Assembly (NCBI RefSeq): GCF_900143075.1
Contig: NZ_FRCY01000019.1
Location: forward strand, 53,294-117,293
Reading direction: 5' to 3'
DNA: 64,000 bases
From: Cyclobacterium lianum
Lineage (GTDB): Bacteria; Bacteroidota; Bacteroidia; Cytophagales; Cyclobacteriaceae
Shown: piece after piece, positions 27,812-36,637 of the stretch
Numbering within the stretch: the first letter of the stretch is position 1
How the letters are laid out: each line of letters begins with the position of its first letter
The notes under the pieces: model-generated
Seen by the model: only the letters and a program-made list of their open reading frames with translations
What the model was told of the DNA's origin: nothing
Database searches by the model: none
Position numbers and translations under genes: made by a program

Positions 27812-28381
27812 CTAGCTGAGCCCGTACCCCAGCAAAACAAAAAGCTCGATTGCCTGCCGTAAATGGGAAAGCGCTTTTTTAATGTGGTTTTCGACGGTAA
27901 AAACGGAAATGCCCAACTTGCCGGCAATCTCCCGATTTGACAAAAACCCAAACCGGCTCATTTCAAAAACATGCCGGCATTTCTGAGGCAGGCCCTGAAT
28001 GACATGCAGCACCCGCTTTCTGGTCTCCTCTGCTGCCAGATACTCTTCCGTATTGTGTGTGGCCTGTATCTGTCTGAGGTACTCCAACTGTGCCGCATTG
28101 CATTTACTCCGCCTAAACTCCTTTGCCATTTGCAATCTTGCTGCTCCGAAAAGATAGGGCTTCAATTCCTTCACTTTACATGTGGCGGCATTTTTCCAAA
28201 GGCTAAAAAAAACATTCTGCACCAGGTCTTCTGCGGTGGCCCGGTCTTGCATCACTTTGTACACATATACAAACAAGGCATCAAAATGCTTGTCATAGAT
28301 GGCCTCAAAGGCTTTAGGGTCTGCCTGCTCTCTGAGCGAGTCGAGGAGCTGCTGGTCATTATGGGTTTTATAACAGCGCAA
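27812..28381 (-). CDS. ECF-type RNA polymerase sigma-70 factor (Bacteroidota family)
   Basis: A 189-residue sigma factor starting at TTG. Region 2 (about 20-90) has YDKHFDALFVYVYKVM and AEDLVQNVFFSLWK. Region 4 (about 125-180) has VFEMSRFGFLSNREIAGKLGISVFTVENHIKKAL. Such factors in Bacteroidota are usually followed by a FecR-type anti-sigma factor and a SusCD pair. Neither is present, so this is an orphan whose regulator and targets are not visible. The palindrome AGCAAC-A-GTTGCT (28393-28405) lies just before the start. Confidence 0.92.
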   Translation of the reverse strand: MRCYKTHNDQQLLDSLREQADPKAFEAIYDKHFDALFVYVYKVMQDRATAEDLVQNVFFSLWKNAATCKVKELKPYLFGAARLQMAKEFRRSKCNAAQLEYLRQIQATHNTEEYLAAEETRKRVLHVIQGLPQKCRHVFEMSRFGFLSNREIAGKLGISVFTVENHIKKALSHLRQAIELFVLLGYGLS

Positions 28382-28524
28382 GCGAATATTTTAGCAACAG
28401 TTGCTGCTAATTAATAGCTTTTGCCAAAATATCCAAATAAGGACACATAATATCTGGGAAATTTAGAATTTTATAGGAAGCGAATCGTCGGGAAAAAAAT
28501 AAAAAAATGAGAACGGCGGGAAAA

Positions 28525-29493
28525 TCACCGGAGGGAGGAAGTTCGGCTGGCGATGTCTGCCATAGTCATGGAGTGCATGCCATAAGTAGCCCTGCATTCG
28601 GCAAAATGATCCAGGAGCATTCTGACCTCTTCCAGACTCTCTCTGGGGTGATTTCCATGATTGTGGGGATGCCACCAGAGGTGATAGACTTCCCCCTTTC
28701 GGCCTGCTTCGGTCATTTCCTGTTTCACGCGCTCCAGTTTGAGGCGGTTCATCCAGGTCATTCTCTCCTGGTAAGGGCGGAAAAAACGGGATGCAGGAAT
28801 CAAACGGGAACAACCCGCCCTGCCGGATGCGGGCAAATAGGAGGTTTTGTTGCCCAGGGACCAGTAGGAGTCGGCGGCCCGGAAACTCTTTTTGACGTAC
28901 CCTTCCCTTTCCGGTGATCTCCAGAACCAATCTGAGGGATTGGTACGAATTGCCTGAAAACCCATTTCCCAGGCAGTCTGTAACACTTCCGGATTGTACT
29001 GGTTTCTGGGCAGGACCAGGGAGTGCAATTCAATCCCGAATTTCTCCATTGCTATGCGTTTGGCGGCCTTCAGGTCATCTGTAAAGCTTCCAGGCGGTGG
29101 CCCCAGTACCCTTGTATAATAGTGCGCAAAGGTATGGCTTCCCAGCTCCTGCCGGGGAGTGCGGATAATGTGTCTTACCAGATCCGGCGCGAAAAGACAG
29201 CTTTGGTCTGCCGGTCCCGACCTGAACCAATGGTAGGCAGAATATTTCGGATTTTTAAAGTGAGGCTGTGTTTTTGGGCTAAAATGCTCCCATTCTTCCG
29301 CATTCTCCGCCATCAGCATACCTACGGTGGCCCAGGTAGCTCCGATCTCATATTCGGCAAAAAGAGAAAGCAAGCCGGGGATAAGTTCTTTTGTTCGATG
29401 ATAGTATGCTTCATTGCCGGCCAGGGGAACCTTATCAAAACGACCCCAATGGAGCTCGAAGTCTAACGATATTATAAATGCCGGTTGGTTCAT
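28525..29493 (-). CDS. polysaccharide deacetylase family protein
   Basis: A 322-residue NodB-homology protein. It starts with IISLDFELHWG (Asp11, the metal/catalytic Asp position), has the LGSHTFAHYYT H-x3-H metal motif in the middle, and WHPHNHG near the end. No signal peptide is visible. It is the last gene of the long polysaccharide transcript and overlaps the preceding membrane-protein gene by 4 bp (ATGA). It probably removes N- or O-acetyl groups from the glycan or a lipid-linked precursor. Confidence 0.88.
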   Translation of the reverse strand: MNQPAFIISLDFELHWGRFDKVPLAGNEAYYHRTKELIPGLLSLFAEYEIGATWATVGMLMAENAEEWEHFSPKTQPHFKNPKYSAYHWFRSGPADQSCLFAPDLVRHIIRTPRQELGSHTFAHYYTRVLGPPPGSFTDDLKAAKRIAMEKFGIELHSLVLPRNQYNPEVLQTAWEMGFQAIRTNPSDWFWRSPEREGYVKKSFRAADSYWSLGNKTSYLPASGRAGCSRLIPASRFFRPYQERMTWMNRLKLERVKQEMTEAGRKGEVYHLWWHPHNHGNHPRESLEEVRMLLDHFAECRATYGMHSMTMADIASRTSSLR

Positions 29494-30650
29494 GGCTTGG
29501 GAATCGGATTAGGTTTTAGCGGATGCAGGAAAAACGCAAGCAAAAATGGCGTAAAAATACTTTTCATGCGCATCAAAATACCGAGATTATTGAGGGCCAG
29601 AATAAAAATGACGGACATGATCAATGCGTAAATCAATACAAGCCAATAAAAAAAGGGAAAGCTGAGGATCATTTTTCTTTTGATAGCTGAAAATAATCCC
29701 AAAACAATAACAAACAAAACGAAGCTGTTTTCCAATGCAGCAGCAAAAGTCCAGAAATCCCGGATCTCCCACAGATAGGGCCTGAACCAGGCAGTCATGA
29801 TTTTTTCGGGCAGGCTGTAATCCTTCATGGGGACAGTGCTTTCAGCATCAAAGGAGCTCAAAAAGGCATTTTGCCAATCAATGATCATTCCTATCCATCG
29901 AAAGTTAAAGCCATACACCAAACTTCCCTGTATCCAGCGATAGACAAAAACCCCGGCTATCAATACTATTGCTGCGGGTATCAGTCGGTGCTTGTGCGCT
30001 TTCAATGATGGATGAAAGGGCATTACTGCCAAAACGCCTACTGTCAAAGCAAGTCCCTGTATGGGTCTTACCATGAGGGATACGAGCAATCCTGCCAGGA
30101 TCAGCCAGCCCCGGGACCGAAAATTTTTTATACCCAGAAGTACGGCCACCAGCGATACAAATAGCCAGGCCTCTTTACCTACTCCGGCCGTCCAGAAATG
30201 TACATTGGGCAAAAAAAGGATCAGCAGGCCATACTTCCGGATCCAGCTGCCTCTGTTTTCCTTAAATTTGAGGAGTTCGAAAGCCCCAACAAAACCCAAA
30301 AACGAAAGGGCAGCATACATCAGATTTCCGGACAACAAGCTTAACCCCGCCAGTTGGGAAAAAGGGTAATTGAGCCATTGAATAAAGGCGGAACCGGTGC
30401 CCCAGTAGGAGGACCAGTCCCCGGGACCAGAGGAAGGAAGACTACTTAGCTCCCAGTACCTGATGCCATCACCTCCATAATGAAGGAGGTACCCATTAAA
30501 AACCAATGCCAGGGTCAGGTGGTAAGCACCCAGCAATAATAAAAAATTGGTGTCCCGGTTGGAATAGGCCTGGGTCCCCGACCATCTTTTGGTAAGCCAG
30601 CATACCAAAAAAACAACCGCGGCAATGAAAACCCCATCCAGAACCTCCAT
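29490..30650 (-). CDS. multi-pass membrane protein, possible polysaccharide polymerase (copy 1)
   Basis: A 386-residue protein with about ten transmembrane helices. It shares a motif series with the protein at 33092-34333: YGGD (58-61), GLSLLSGN, HFWTAGVGKEA (151-161), VRPIQG, YSLP, RP and ENS before the last helices, then NLGILMRMK near the C-terminus. The layout resembles Wzy-type polymerases or O-antigen ligases in size, helix number and locus, but I cannot assign a named family. It starts 3 bp after the preceding glycosyltransferase. Confidence 0.8.
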   Translation of the reverse strand: MEVLDGVFIAAVVFLVCWLTKRWSGTQAYSNRDTNFLLLLGAYHLTLALVFNGYLLHYGGDGIRYWELSSLPSSGPGDWSSYWGTGSAFIQWLNYPFSQLAGLSLLSGNLMYAALSFLGFVGAFELLKFKENRGSWIRKYGLLILFLPNVHFWTAGVGKEAWLFVSLVAVLLGIKNFRSRGWLILAGLLVSLMVRPIQGLALTVGVLAVMPFHPSLKAHKHRLIPAAIVLIAGVFVYRWIQGSLVYGFNFRWIGMIIDWQNAFLSSFDAESTVPMKDYSLPEKIMTAWFRPYLWEIRDFWTFAAALENSFVLFVIVLGLFSAIKRKMILSFPFFYWLVLIYALIMSVIFILALNNLGILMRMKSIFTPFLLAFFLHPLKPNPIPKP

Positions 30651-30653
30651 GTG

Positions 30654-31838
30654 CTATATCGCTTCCAAAGCCTTTACATAAGTTGTTACACTTTGGTCCA
30701 GTCCAAAATATTGGGTCCCCACATTTCTGATTGCGGATTTGGATTGCTTATGTAGGGTTTTCAGCCAGGAATGCAAGGCTGCATCATTAGCCCTGTATAT
30801 AAAACAGGCAGACTTCTCCGCCAAATCAGTGGCCAGGTCCCCAATTCCTTCCGATGCAATGACAGGCAAGCCGGAAAGAAGGTACTCCCCCACCTTGATG
30901 GGTGCCAGTCCTGCCAGGCTGGGAGCTGGTTTTCGCAAACTGAGGCCCAGGTCTCCTGCGGCATAGTAATCAGGAATACAGGTAAATGGAACCGTCTTGA
31001 TCCATACCAGTCTCCGGAGATAATCTGGTATTTGAGCAGACAGGGTATGCTGATTTCGAACCAGAAACAGCATCCGGCTGTCAGCATCGAATTGGTAATG
31101 ATCCCAAAAAAGCCTCAACATTTCCTCCAGTTGATAAGGTGGCCCCAAACTTCCGGAATAGATCCATAGCAGACTTTGGTCCTTCATGCCCAATTCCCTG
31201 CGGATCCTTGCCCTTTTGGCAGAATCCGGTTTAAAAAAAACGGAATCCCGGCCATTACTCACCTTGTAAAACTTTGATGGGCTCAAGACCGGATTTGATT
31301 GAAGGTGGGATTGAATGGCTTTTTCCGTTCTTGTCAACACTTTATCAGCCTGGATCAGCATGGTTGTTTCCGCTCTTTTCAACCAGCGGTATTGCAGGCT
31401 CCCGGGTTTTAGGCCAGCAAAATCTACTCTTTCCTGAATGGGTAAACCATCGGCATCAAAAATCACTTCTATGTTTTTGTCGGCAAGCCAGCGGCGGAGT
31501 CGATTGACCATCATGGCCGGCATGGTAGACCGGGGCATCAAACTGTTTATTTGCTGCCTCTGCAGGTATTCCCTGATGGCCTTCGCCCCTTTAGTCAGGG
31601 TACGTAAAGCACCCAAGGCTGCTGAAGGGCGCCGGTAGACCGGTACATGCAGGTAACGGACCGACATTTGCTCTGCCAACGCTTGAATCCGTTGCACCTC
31701 TCCGGGTGCTGCCCAGGAAAACTGCATCACATGAAACTGCCAGCCTGTTTCTTTTTGAATGCCCCGGAAAATAGGAAAAAACAGGTTTTCCAGGTAGTTG
31801 GTTTGATCAGAGTCCCAGGTGATAAACAAGATATTCAT
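30654..31838 (-). CDS. GT4-type glycosyltransferase
   Basis: A 394-residue protein from MNILFITWDSD. The C-terminal half has the GT-B nucleotide-sugar site: LLWIYSGSLGPPYQ, then KVGEYLLSGLPVIASEGIGD. The frame is open to a TTG at 31859, but the ATG at 31838 gives the standard N-terminal strand. It belongs to the polysaccharide operon; a palindromic repeat lies upstream. Confidence 0.88.
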   Translation of the reverse strand: MNILFITWDSDQTNYLENLFFPIFRGIQKETGWQFHVMQFSWAAPGEVQRIQALAEQMSVRYLHVPVYRRPSAALGALRTLTKGAKAIREYLQRQQINSLMPRSTMPAMMVNRLRRWLADKNIEVIFDADGLPIQERVDFAGLKPGSLQYRWLKRAETTMLIQADKVLTRTEKAIQSHLQSNPVLSPSKFYKVSNGRDSVFFKPDSAKRARIRRELGMKDQSLLWIYSGSLGPPYQLEEMLRLFWDHYQFDADSRMLFLVRNQHTLSAQIPDYLRRLVWIKTVPFTCIPDYYAAGDLGLSLRKPAPSLAGLAPIKVGEYLLSGLPVIASEGIGDLATDLAEKSACFIYRANDAALHSWLKTLHKQSKSAIRNVGTQYFGLDQSVTTYVKALEAI

Positions 31839-31965
31839 AAGTTGTTGGGAATGCGGCAACTCGCTTTTTTATCAAAAGGTGAATAACAATGGTTCAATAC
31901 CAGAAAACGGTTATTTTGCCAGGAAGCACTATCCTTTAAGCAGACACAAGAAATGTAGATAAGGC

Positions 31966-32023
31966 AAATCCCCCTTAATTAAGGGGGAAGAGCCTGTCCC
32001 GACCAGAGTCGGGAGGGATTTTT
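31966..32023. repeat. palindromic intergenic repeat
   Basis: The element contains a perfect 20-bp palindrome (TCCCCCTTAA and its complement, 31969-31988) and a second hairpin TCCCGAC-CAGA-GTCGGGA (31997-32014). Outer arms AAATCCC and GGGATTT enclose both. Similar AAATCCCCCTT...GGGATTT elements are scattered in many Bacteroidota genomes (recalled, not searched). It lies in the only sizeable gap within this part of the operon, between two glycosyltransferase genes. Confidence 0.6.
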
Positions 32024-32033
32024 TCGACAACAT

Positions 32034-33095
32034 TCAAATTTTCACCGAATGCAACATGCGTTCAAAATTGGCAGCCAGTGTATATTTTCCCATGACCAGC
32101 TCGTAGCCTTTTGTACCGAAGTCCTCACGCATTTTCCAGTCGCTTATCAGCTGACCCAGGAATTCCACCCATTCCTCCTGTGTATTTGCCAGAAAGCCAT
32201 TGACAACATGCTGCACTACTTCCCTGTTCATTCCAACCGGAGAAGCCACTACCGGCAACCCGCAGGCCATATACTGGATGAGTTTGTAGGAACACTTTCC
32301 CCTTTCCCATGGATTATCGGGAAGCGGCATGATACCGATATCTATCTGCAGCAAGGCATCCACCTCACCGGCTTCGGTCCAGGGGATGGTTTTAAGGTTT
32401 CCGGAAAACTGCGGATGGTTTTTGCCATTGATCAGCAAAACCATGATTTTATACTTTTTATGCAGTGTTTCCAAAGCCGGGATTACCGCATCCAGGTATT
32501 TCAAGGTGCTTGGTGATCCTATCCAACCGATGGTGACGGTGGCCTTATTTTTATGGACTTTTTTTCGGTAACGCAGGGGGTCGATCACGGTTGGCATCGG
32601 GACTATATTTTTGGCTCCTGCAGATCTTGCCCGGCATATCAGGTATTCATTTCCGGCGGTAACCAGGTCGGCCCATTTCATCACCCGGTCAATTTTGCGG
32701 GGCATTAACCGGGAGATGACTGCATATTTGCCCTGGTCATAGTTATGAAAAACGGCGTCGTCGTAATCTACCCAATAGCCCTTTAGTCGGCATAGCAGCC
32801 ATTCAGGGAATGCTGGAAGGTAGGGAAACAATTCTTTTTCGATAATCACCAGATCGTACCGGCCTGCGGTGAGGAGCACCAGAAGCCTTCTCCAATAGCA
32901 GGACAATACATGGAGGTATGGCGGCTTTTTACCTGCATAAATGTGTTCCAGGTATGTATCTGTAAAAAACGGGGAAATGGTCAGTTGTACCTTTTTATGG
33001 GACCAGAGTGGCAGGAACTGGTAGGTTCTCAGCCGGCTGCTGGCGCCCTTTCTGGTGTATTTGGGAAGGAAAAGGATTCTCTTGGGCAAGATCAA
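32034..33095 (-). CDS. GT4-type glycosyltransferase
   Basis: A 353-residue GT-B glycosyltransferase starting at a TTG that overlaps the preceding stop (TTGA). The C-terminal site shows TIGWIGSPSTLKYL and the donor-binding KLIQYMACGLPVVASPVGMNREVV with a conserved Glu. The N-terminal KYTRKGASSRLRTYQ resembles the acceptor loop of GT4 enzymes. It acts on lipid-linked polysaccharide at the inner membrane; donor and acceptor are unknown. Confidence 0.9.
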   Translation of the reverse strand: MILPKRILFLPKYTRKGASSRLRTYQFLPLWSHKKVQLTISPFFTDTYLEHIYAGKKPPYLHVLSCYWRRLLVLLTAGRYDLVIIEKELFPYLPAFPEWLLCRLKGYWVDYDDAVFHNYDQGKYAVISRLMPRKIDRVMKWADLVTAGNEYLICRARSAGAKNIVPMPTVIDPLRYRKKVHKNKATVTIGWIGSPSTLKYLDAVIPALETLHKKYKIMVLLINGKNHPQFSGNLKTIPWTEAGEVDALLQIDIGIMPLPDNPWERGKCSYKLIQYMACGLPVVASPVGMNREVVQHVVNGFLANTQEEWVEFLGQLISDWKMREDFGTKGYELVMGKYTLAANFERMLHSVKI

Positions 33096-34333
33096 TCAAT
33101 GGAGTGGGCTTCCTTTTTACTCTCAATAATGGCCTGTCTCCGCTGAAAAAACCGCTTCCGGTCCATGGCCCGCAGGTAGCGTTGCTTTTGATTATGTGAG
33201 ATCAGGTAGAAGCAAAACAACAGGAAATATATCATGGTCATGTTTTTCATGCGCATGACCACGCCGAGATTACTTAGGGCATTCATAAAGGCAAAGGTCA
33301 CGGGAATAAAAGTGATAATTCCAGCCTTCAAAAACAGCGGCATATCCCGGATAGCCTCTGGTGTCCAGTTGCGGTAAATAAACAGGCTTAGCCAGAGATA
33401 AACGGCATTTTCAACAGAACTGAATAAGGCCACGAAATTGTGTGCATCGAAGAATAAAGGTCTGAATAGGTAGGTAAATGCCCTCATAGGCAAAGAATAG
33501 GAGGAAATATCTACTGCTGAGCCTACATTGCCCCTGCTCAAATTCCTTGCAGTAACCATGCTCTTTTCATTCAGGCTCTCCAAACTTAATTCCTCCAATT
33601 TTAAAAATTCGGTAGTGCTTCCCAAAAGGTAGAAAGTTCCTCCTGCAGCAAATAATCCCAGGGCAATTTTATACTGGATTTTCATTTCGCTCCCAAGCAT
33701 AATCGCCATTGCTGCACCACCAATCAAAGCCTGTCCCATATGAGGCCTGGCCATATATACAAAAAATAAAGCAATTAGTGCTTCCCACCATCGTGACCGG
33801 TATTTTTGCAAGGCAAATAGAAACCAGGCGATTCCCCAAAAACAGATGGCATCCTTCCCAACCCCCGCTGTCCAGAAATGTAAGTTCAAAAAGTAAAACA
33901 CATACGGAAACAAGGGAATATTGAGCACTTTATGATTGGTCGGAAAATATTCTGCCACCATCACGAAAATATACCGGATACCAATAAAGCCAAAAAATCC
34001 AAATAGAATATTACCCGTCAAATAGCTAAGGCCAAGAGCTTTGGAAGGAATATAACACAACCACAAAACGAAAGTTGTACTGGGGCCAAAGTAGTTCATC
34101 CAGTATTGGTCTTTTACCAAGACCTGTTCCATTCCAAATCTCCAATACCCTTGTGAATCTCCTCCAAAATTCAATATGTACCAGGTAAAAAAAACACTAA
34201 AAAACAAATGGTAAAACAATAAATAATGAAGGTGAAGTTCATATTTATAGGGCAATAGAAACCTTTTTGCCATGGTGCTATTTGAATTCGCCAAGGCAAT
34301 TAATCCTGCTATTATGATAATAATATCTAACAA
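33092..34333 (-). CDS. multi-pass membrane protein, possible polysaccharide polymerase (copy 2)
   Basis: A 413-residue protein with about ten transmembrane helices, from a TTG start. It repeats the motif order of the 386-residue protein at 29490-30650: FGGD (56-59), GLSYLTGN, HFWTAGVGKDA (152-162), ARPHMGQAL, YSLP, FRP, ENA and NLGVVMRMK. Spacing of the first motifs is almost the same in both. They are clearly paralogues, separated by two glycosyltransferase genes. A polymerase or ligase role is inferred from topology and locus only. Confidence 0.8.
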   Translation of the reverse strand: MLDIIIIIAGLIALANSNSTMAKRFLLPYKYELHLHYLLFYHLFFSVFFTWYILNFGGDSQGYWRFGMEQVLVKDQYWMNYFGPSTTFVLWLCYIPSKALGLSYLTGNILFGFFGFIGIRYIFVMVAEYFPTNHKVLNIPLFPYVFYFLNLHFWTAGVGKDAICFWGIAWFLFALQKYRSRWWEALIALFFVYMARPHMGQALIGGAAMAIMLGSEMKIQYKIALGLFAAGGTFYLLGSTTEFLKLEELSLESLNEKSMVTARNLSRGNVGSAVDISSYSLPMRAFTYLFRPLFFDAHNFVALFSSVENAVYLWLSLFIYRNWTPEAIRDMPLFLKAGIITFIPVTFAFMNALSNLGVVMRMKNMTMIYFLLFCFYLISHNQKQRYLRAMDRKRFFQRRQAIIESKKEAHSID

Positions 34334-34369
34334 ATTACTATAAAATATATCAACAGACCGAAATTCTTT

Positions 34370-35509
34370 TTAATTGGAGAAAGTATTGGGTACTATCCCT
34401 TTTTGATCAAGAAGAGTGTAATACAAGTTTTCGATTTGCTCACAGTACCGGGCAGCAGAATAATTTTCTGAAGCCCTTAGGTACCCAGCTTCTCCAAATC
34501 TTAACCTAAGTTCAGGGTTTTGGATCAATGCTGCAATGTTATTTGCAATGGACTGAGGAGATCTGGAAGGTACAAGAAAGCCAGTAATGCCATCAACTAC
34601 AATATCTTTGAGTCCTCCCACTTCGGTTGCAATTACAGGCAGTTTATGCATCATAGCCTCAACTGCTACCAGACCAAAGCCTTCATGAGCTGATGCGATA
34701 CAAAAAATATCCATCAGCCGATAATAGTCAGATGTGTTATTCTGAAATCCTACCGATATAAATTGGCTAGCCAAACCTATTTTCATTGCGTAATCAGAGA
34801 TTAAAGTGCGATCTGGACCATCGCCAACTATTAAAATTTTTATAGAAGCATTATTTATAACTTTAATAGCATCCAAAATATCTGTAAATCGCTTTACTTC
34901 ATTAAACATCCTTCCTACAGAACCGATAATTATATCGCCTTCTTTAAGGCCGAGATTTCTCCTTAATTCTTTTATAGTCTGTATAGTAGAAAAAATCGGT
35001 TGATCAACACCATTGTAAATTTCGACTATTTTTTTCTTTGACAATTTCGCCCTCTCTGCTAGATATTTTACAACAGACGGGGAGACTCCAATAATTATAT
35101 CAGAAATCATCAGAAACATTTTTTGGATCAATATAGCACGGTTAGTACGCATTAAAGGATCTGAAGTCTCCTCCAATATTCTTATTGGAACACCACCGAT
35201 GAATCCACTTATGGCTGCCATCGACATTCCTTCAAAAATAGCCCCATGTATAATGTGGGGATTAAAAGTTTTAATAATTTTAAGAACTTGCTTGTGTTTA
35301 AAATAATGAAAGGGATGTTTAAAAGCGCCTATTGGTATCAATTCCACACCTTCCTCTTTCAGGTCATTTGCTATAGCACCACCTTCCCAAGTACAAACAA
35401 TTTTGTGTTCAAATTTCTCTTTGTCAAGCCCCCTTATCAAAGTTAATCGAACTTTCTCAACGCCTCCTGAGGAGATGGTCTCAATACAATGTAATACCCT
35501 AATTTTCAA
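34370..35509 (-). CDS. GT4-type glycosyltransferase
   Basis: A 379-residue GT-B enzyme with the classic N-terminus SSGGVEKVRLTLIRGL and C-terminal site: IIGSVGRMFNEVKRF, IVGDGPDR, and EGFGLVAVEAMMHKLPVIATEVGG. It begins at a TTG overlapping the preceding TGA (TTGA). Base composition is distinctly more AT-rich than in the flanking locus. It is likely one of the chain-building transferases. Confidence 0.93.
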   Translation of the reverse strand: MKIRVLHCIETISSGGVEKVRLTLIRGLDKEKFEHKIVCTWEGGAIANDLKEEGVELIPIGAFKHPFHYFKHKQVLKIIKTFNPHIIHGAIFEGMSMAAISGFIGGVPIRILEETSDPLMRTNRAILIQKMFLMISDIIIGVSPSVVKYLAERAKLSKKKIVEIYNGVDQPIFSTIQTIKELRRNLGLKEGDIIIGSVGRMFNEVKRFTDILDAIKVINNASIKILIVGDGPDRTLISDYAMKIGLASQFISVGFQNNTSDYYRLMDIFCIASAHEGFGLVAVEAMMHKLPVIATEVGGLKDIVVDGITGFLVPSRSPQSIANNIAALIQNPELRLRFGEAGYLRASENYSAARYCEQIENLYYTLLDQKGIVPNTFSN

Positions 35510-36636
35510 CTTAAATATATAGATATAATAGACTTGAGATATTTATCGATATGAAATTTCTTGATTTCGTTCTGAGCCCTTTTTCCCATTTCAATTCTTT
35601 CCAATTCAGTCATGTTTAATATAAAGGACATTGCCTTTTTTATTTCAGATAAATCTAGCGGATCGACCAATATTCCTGATCTAGATTCTCCTAATAACTC
35701 TGATGCACCGCCTGAACTTGTTACGACAGATGGCAATCCAGCAACCATGGCTTCAGCTAATGATACAGAGGACCCTTCACTCAACGACAGTAATACAAAT
35801 ACATCTGCGTGCTTCAAAAAATAAAATATATCATTTTGATAACCCCATAATTTAACGCTATTCATAAGACCATTATTTTTAAGCTTCCTAACCAAATTCT
35901 CTTTCAACGGACCATCTCCGACAATCCATAATTCCAAAGATCTTGACGCATAATCAATTGAAAGTTCTAAAAAAGCAGAAATTACACGGTCTAAATTTTT
36001 TATCGGGACCAGCCTGCATGTCGAAATAAATACAAAAGGTTTATCGGCTATATTCCTCTGACATTGATAATCAAATTGAATTTTCCTAATTTCCATAGAT
36101 TCATTTCGACTGGTACAAAAATTATTAGTTATAGGCATAACTGGATTATAAATTACTTTTATTTTTCCACTTTCTACCTCTTTCAATCCAACAATTCTAG
36201 TTTTAACAGCCAATGAAATCGCAATTATGACATGAGCCTTGGAATAAACCCATCTAAAAATATATTTCCAATAAGAATGATGGTTAGGAATGCCTATCTC
36301 CTCTCCTACAATTCGCTTAATTCCTGCCCAGCTAGCCGCCAGAATTCCGTGAAAATTTGCTTCCGCACCCTGACTATGGACCACTTCAGGATTTGACTCA
36401 AGGAAAATTTGCTTAAGCTTCAAAATTAAACCCATGTTGGGAATACGTGGGTTTAGATTCAAAACGTTAACTTTTATTCCCTGCTGGATTAATTCCTGCG
36501 CAACCCTTCCTCCCCTTCCCAACACAATAATGGAGACATCTATGTCTTTGATCTGTGCGATTGCTGGAACAGAAGTGGCAAGCACCTGTTCAACACCGCC
36601 AAAATCCAATTCAGATACAACCCTGATAACCTTCAT
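35506..36636 (-). CDS. GT4-type glycosyltransferase
   Basis: A 376-residue GT-B enzyme: N-terminal ELDFGGVEQVLATSVPAI, donor site FISTCRLVPIKNLDRVI, IVGDGPLKENL and LSEGSSVSLAEAMVAGLPSVVTSSGG. It is closely similar in plan to the next gene of the transcript, and the two overlap by 4 bp, so they may add neighbouring residues. AT-rich. Confidence 0.93.
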   Translation of the reverse strand: MKVIRVVSELDFGGVEQVLATSVPAIAQIKDIDVSIIVLGRGGRVAQELIQQGIKVNVLNLNPRIPNMGLILKLKQIFLESNPEVVHSQGAEANFHGILAASWAGIKRIVGEEIGIPNHHSYWKYIFRWVYSKAHVIIAISLAVKTRIVGLKEVESGKIKVIYNPVMPITNNFCTSRNESMEIRKIQFDYQCQRNIADKPFVFISTCRLVPIKNLDRVISAFLELSIDYASRSLELWIVGDGPLKENLVRKLKNNGLMNSVKLWGYQNDIFYFLKHADVFVLLSLSEGSSVSLAEAMVAGLPSVVTSSGGASELLGESRSGILVDPLDLSEIKKAMSFILNMTELERIEMGKRAQNEIKKFHIDKYLKSIISIYLS

Positions 36637-36637
36637 A

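Noticed and set aside
28393..28405. AGCAAC-A-GTTGCT as a hairpin terminator or attenuator
   Set aside because: A one-base loop cannot form a stable hairpin, and no T-run follows; it could at most be a small operator.
28463..28930. 155-codon minus-strand frame overlapping the polysaccharide deacetylase gene
   Set aside because: It is a shifted frame of the deacetylase gene on the same strand, low-complexity and without motifs.
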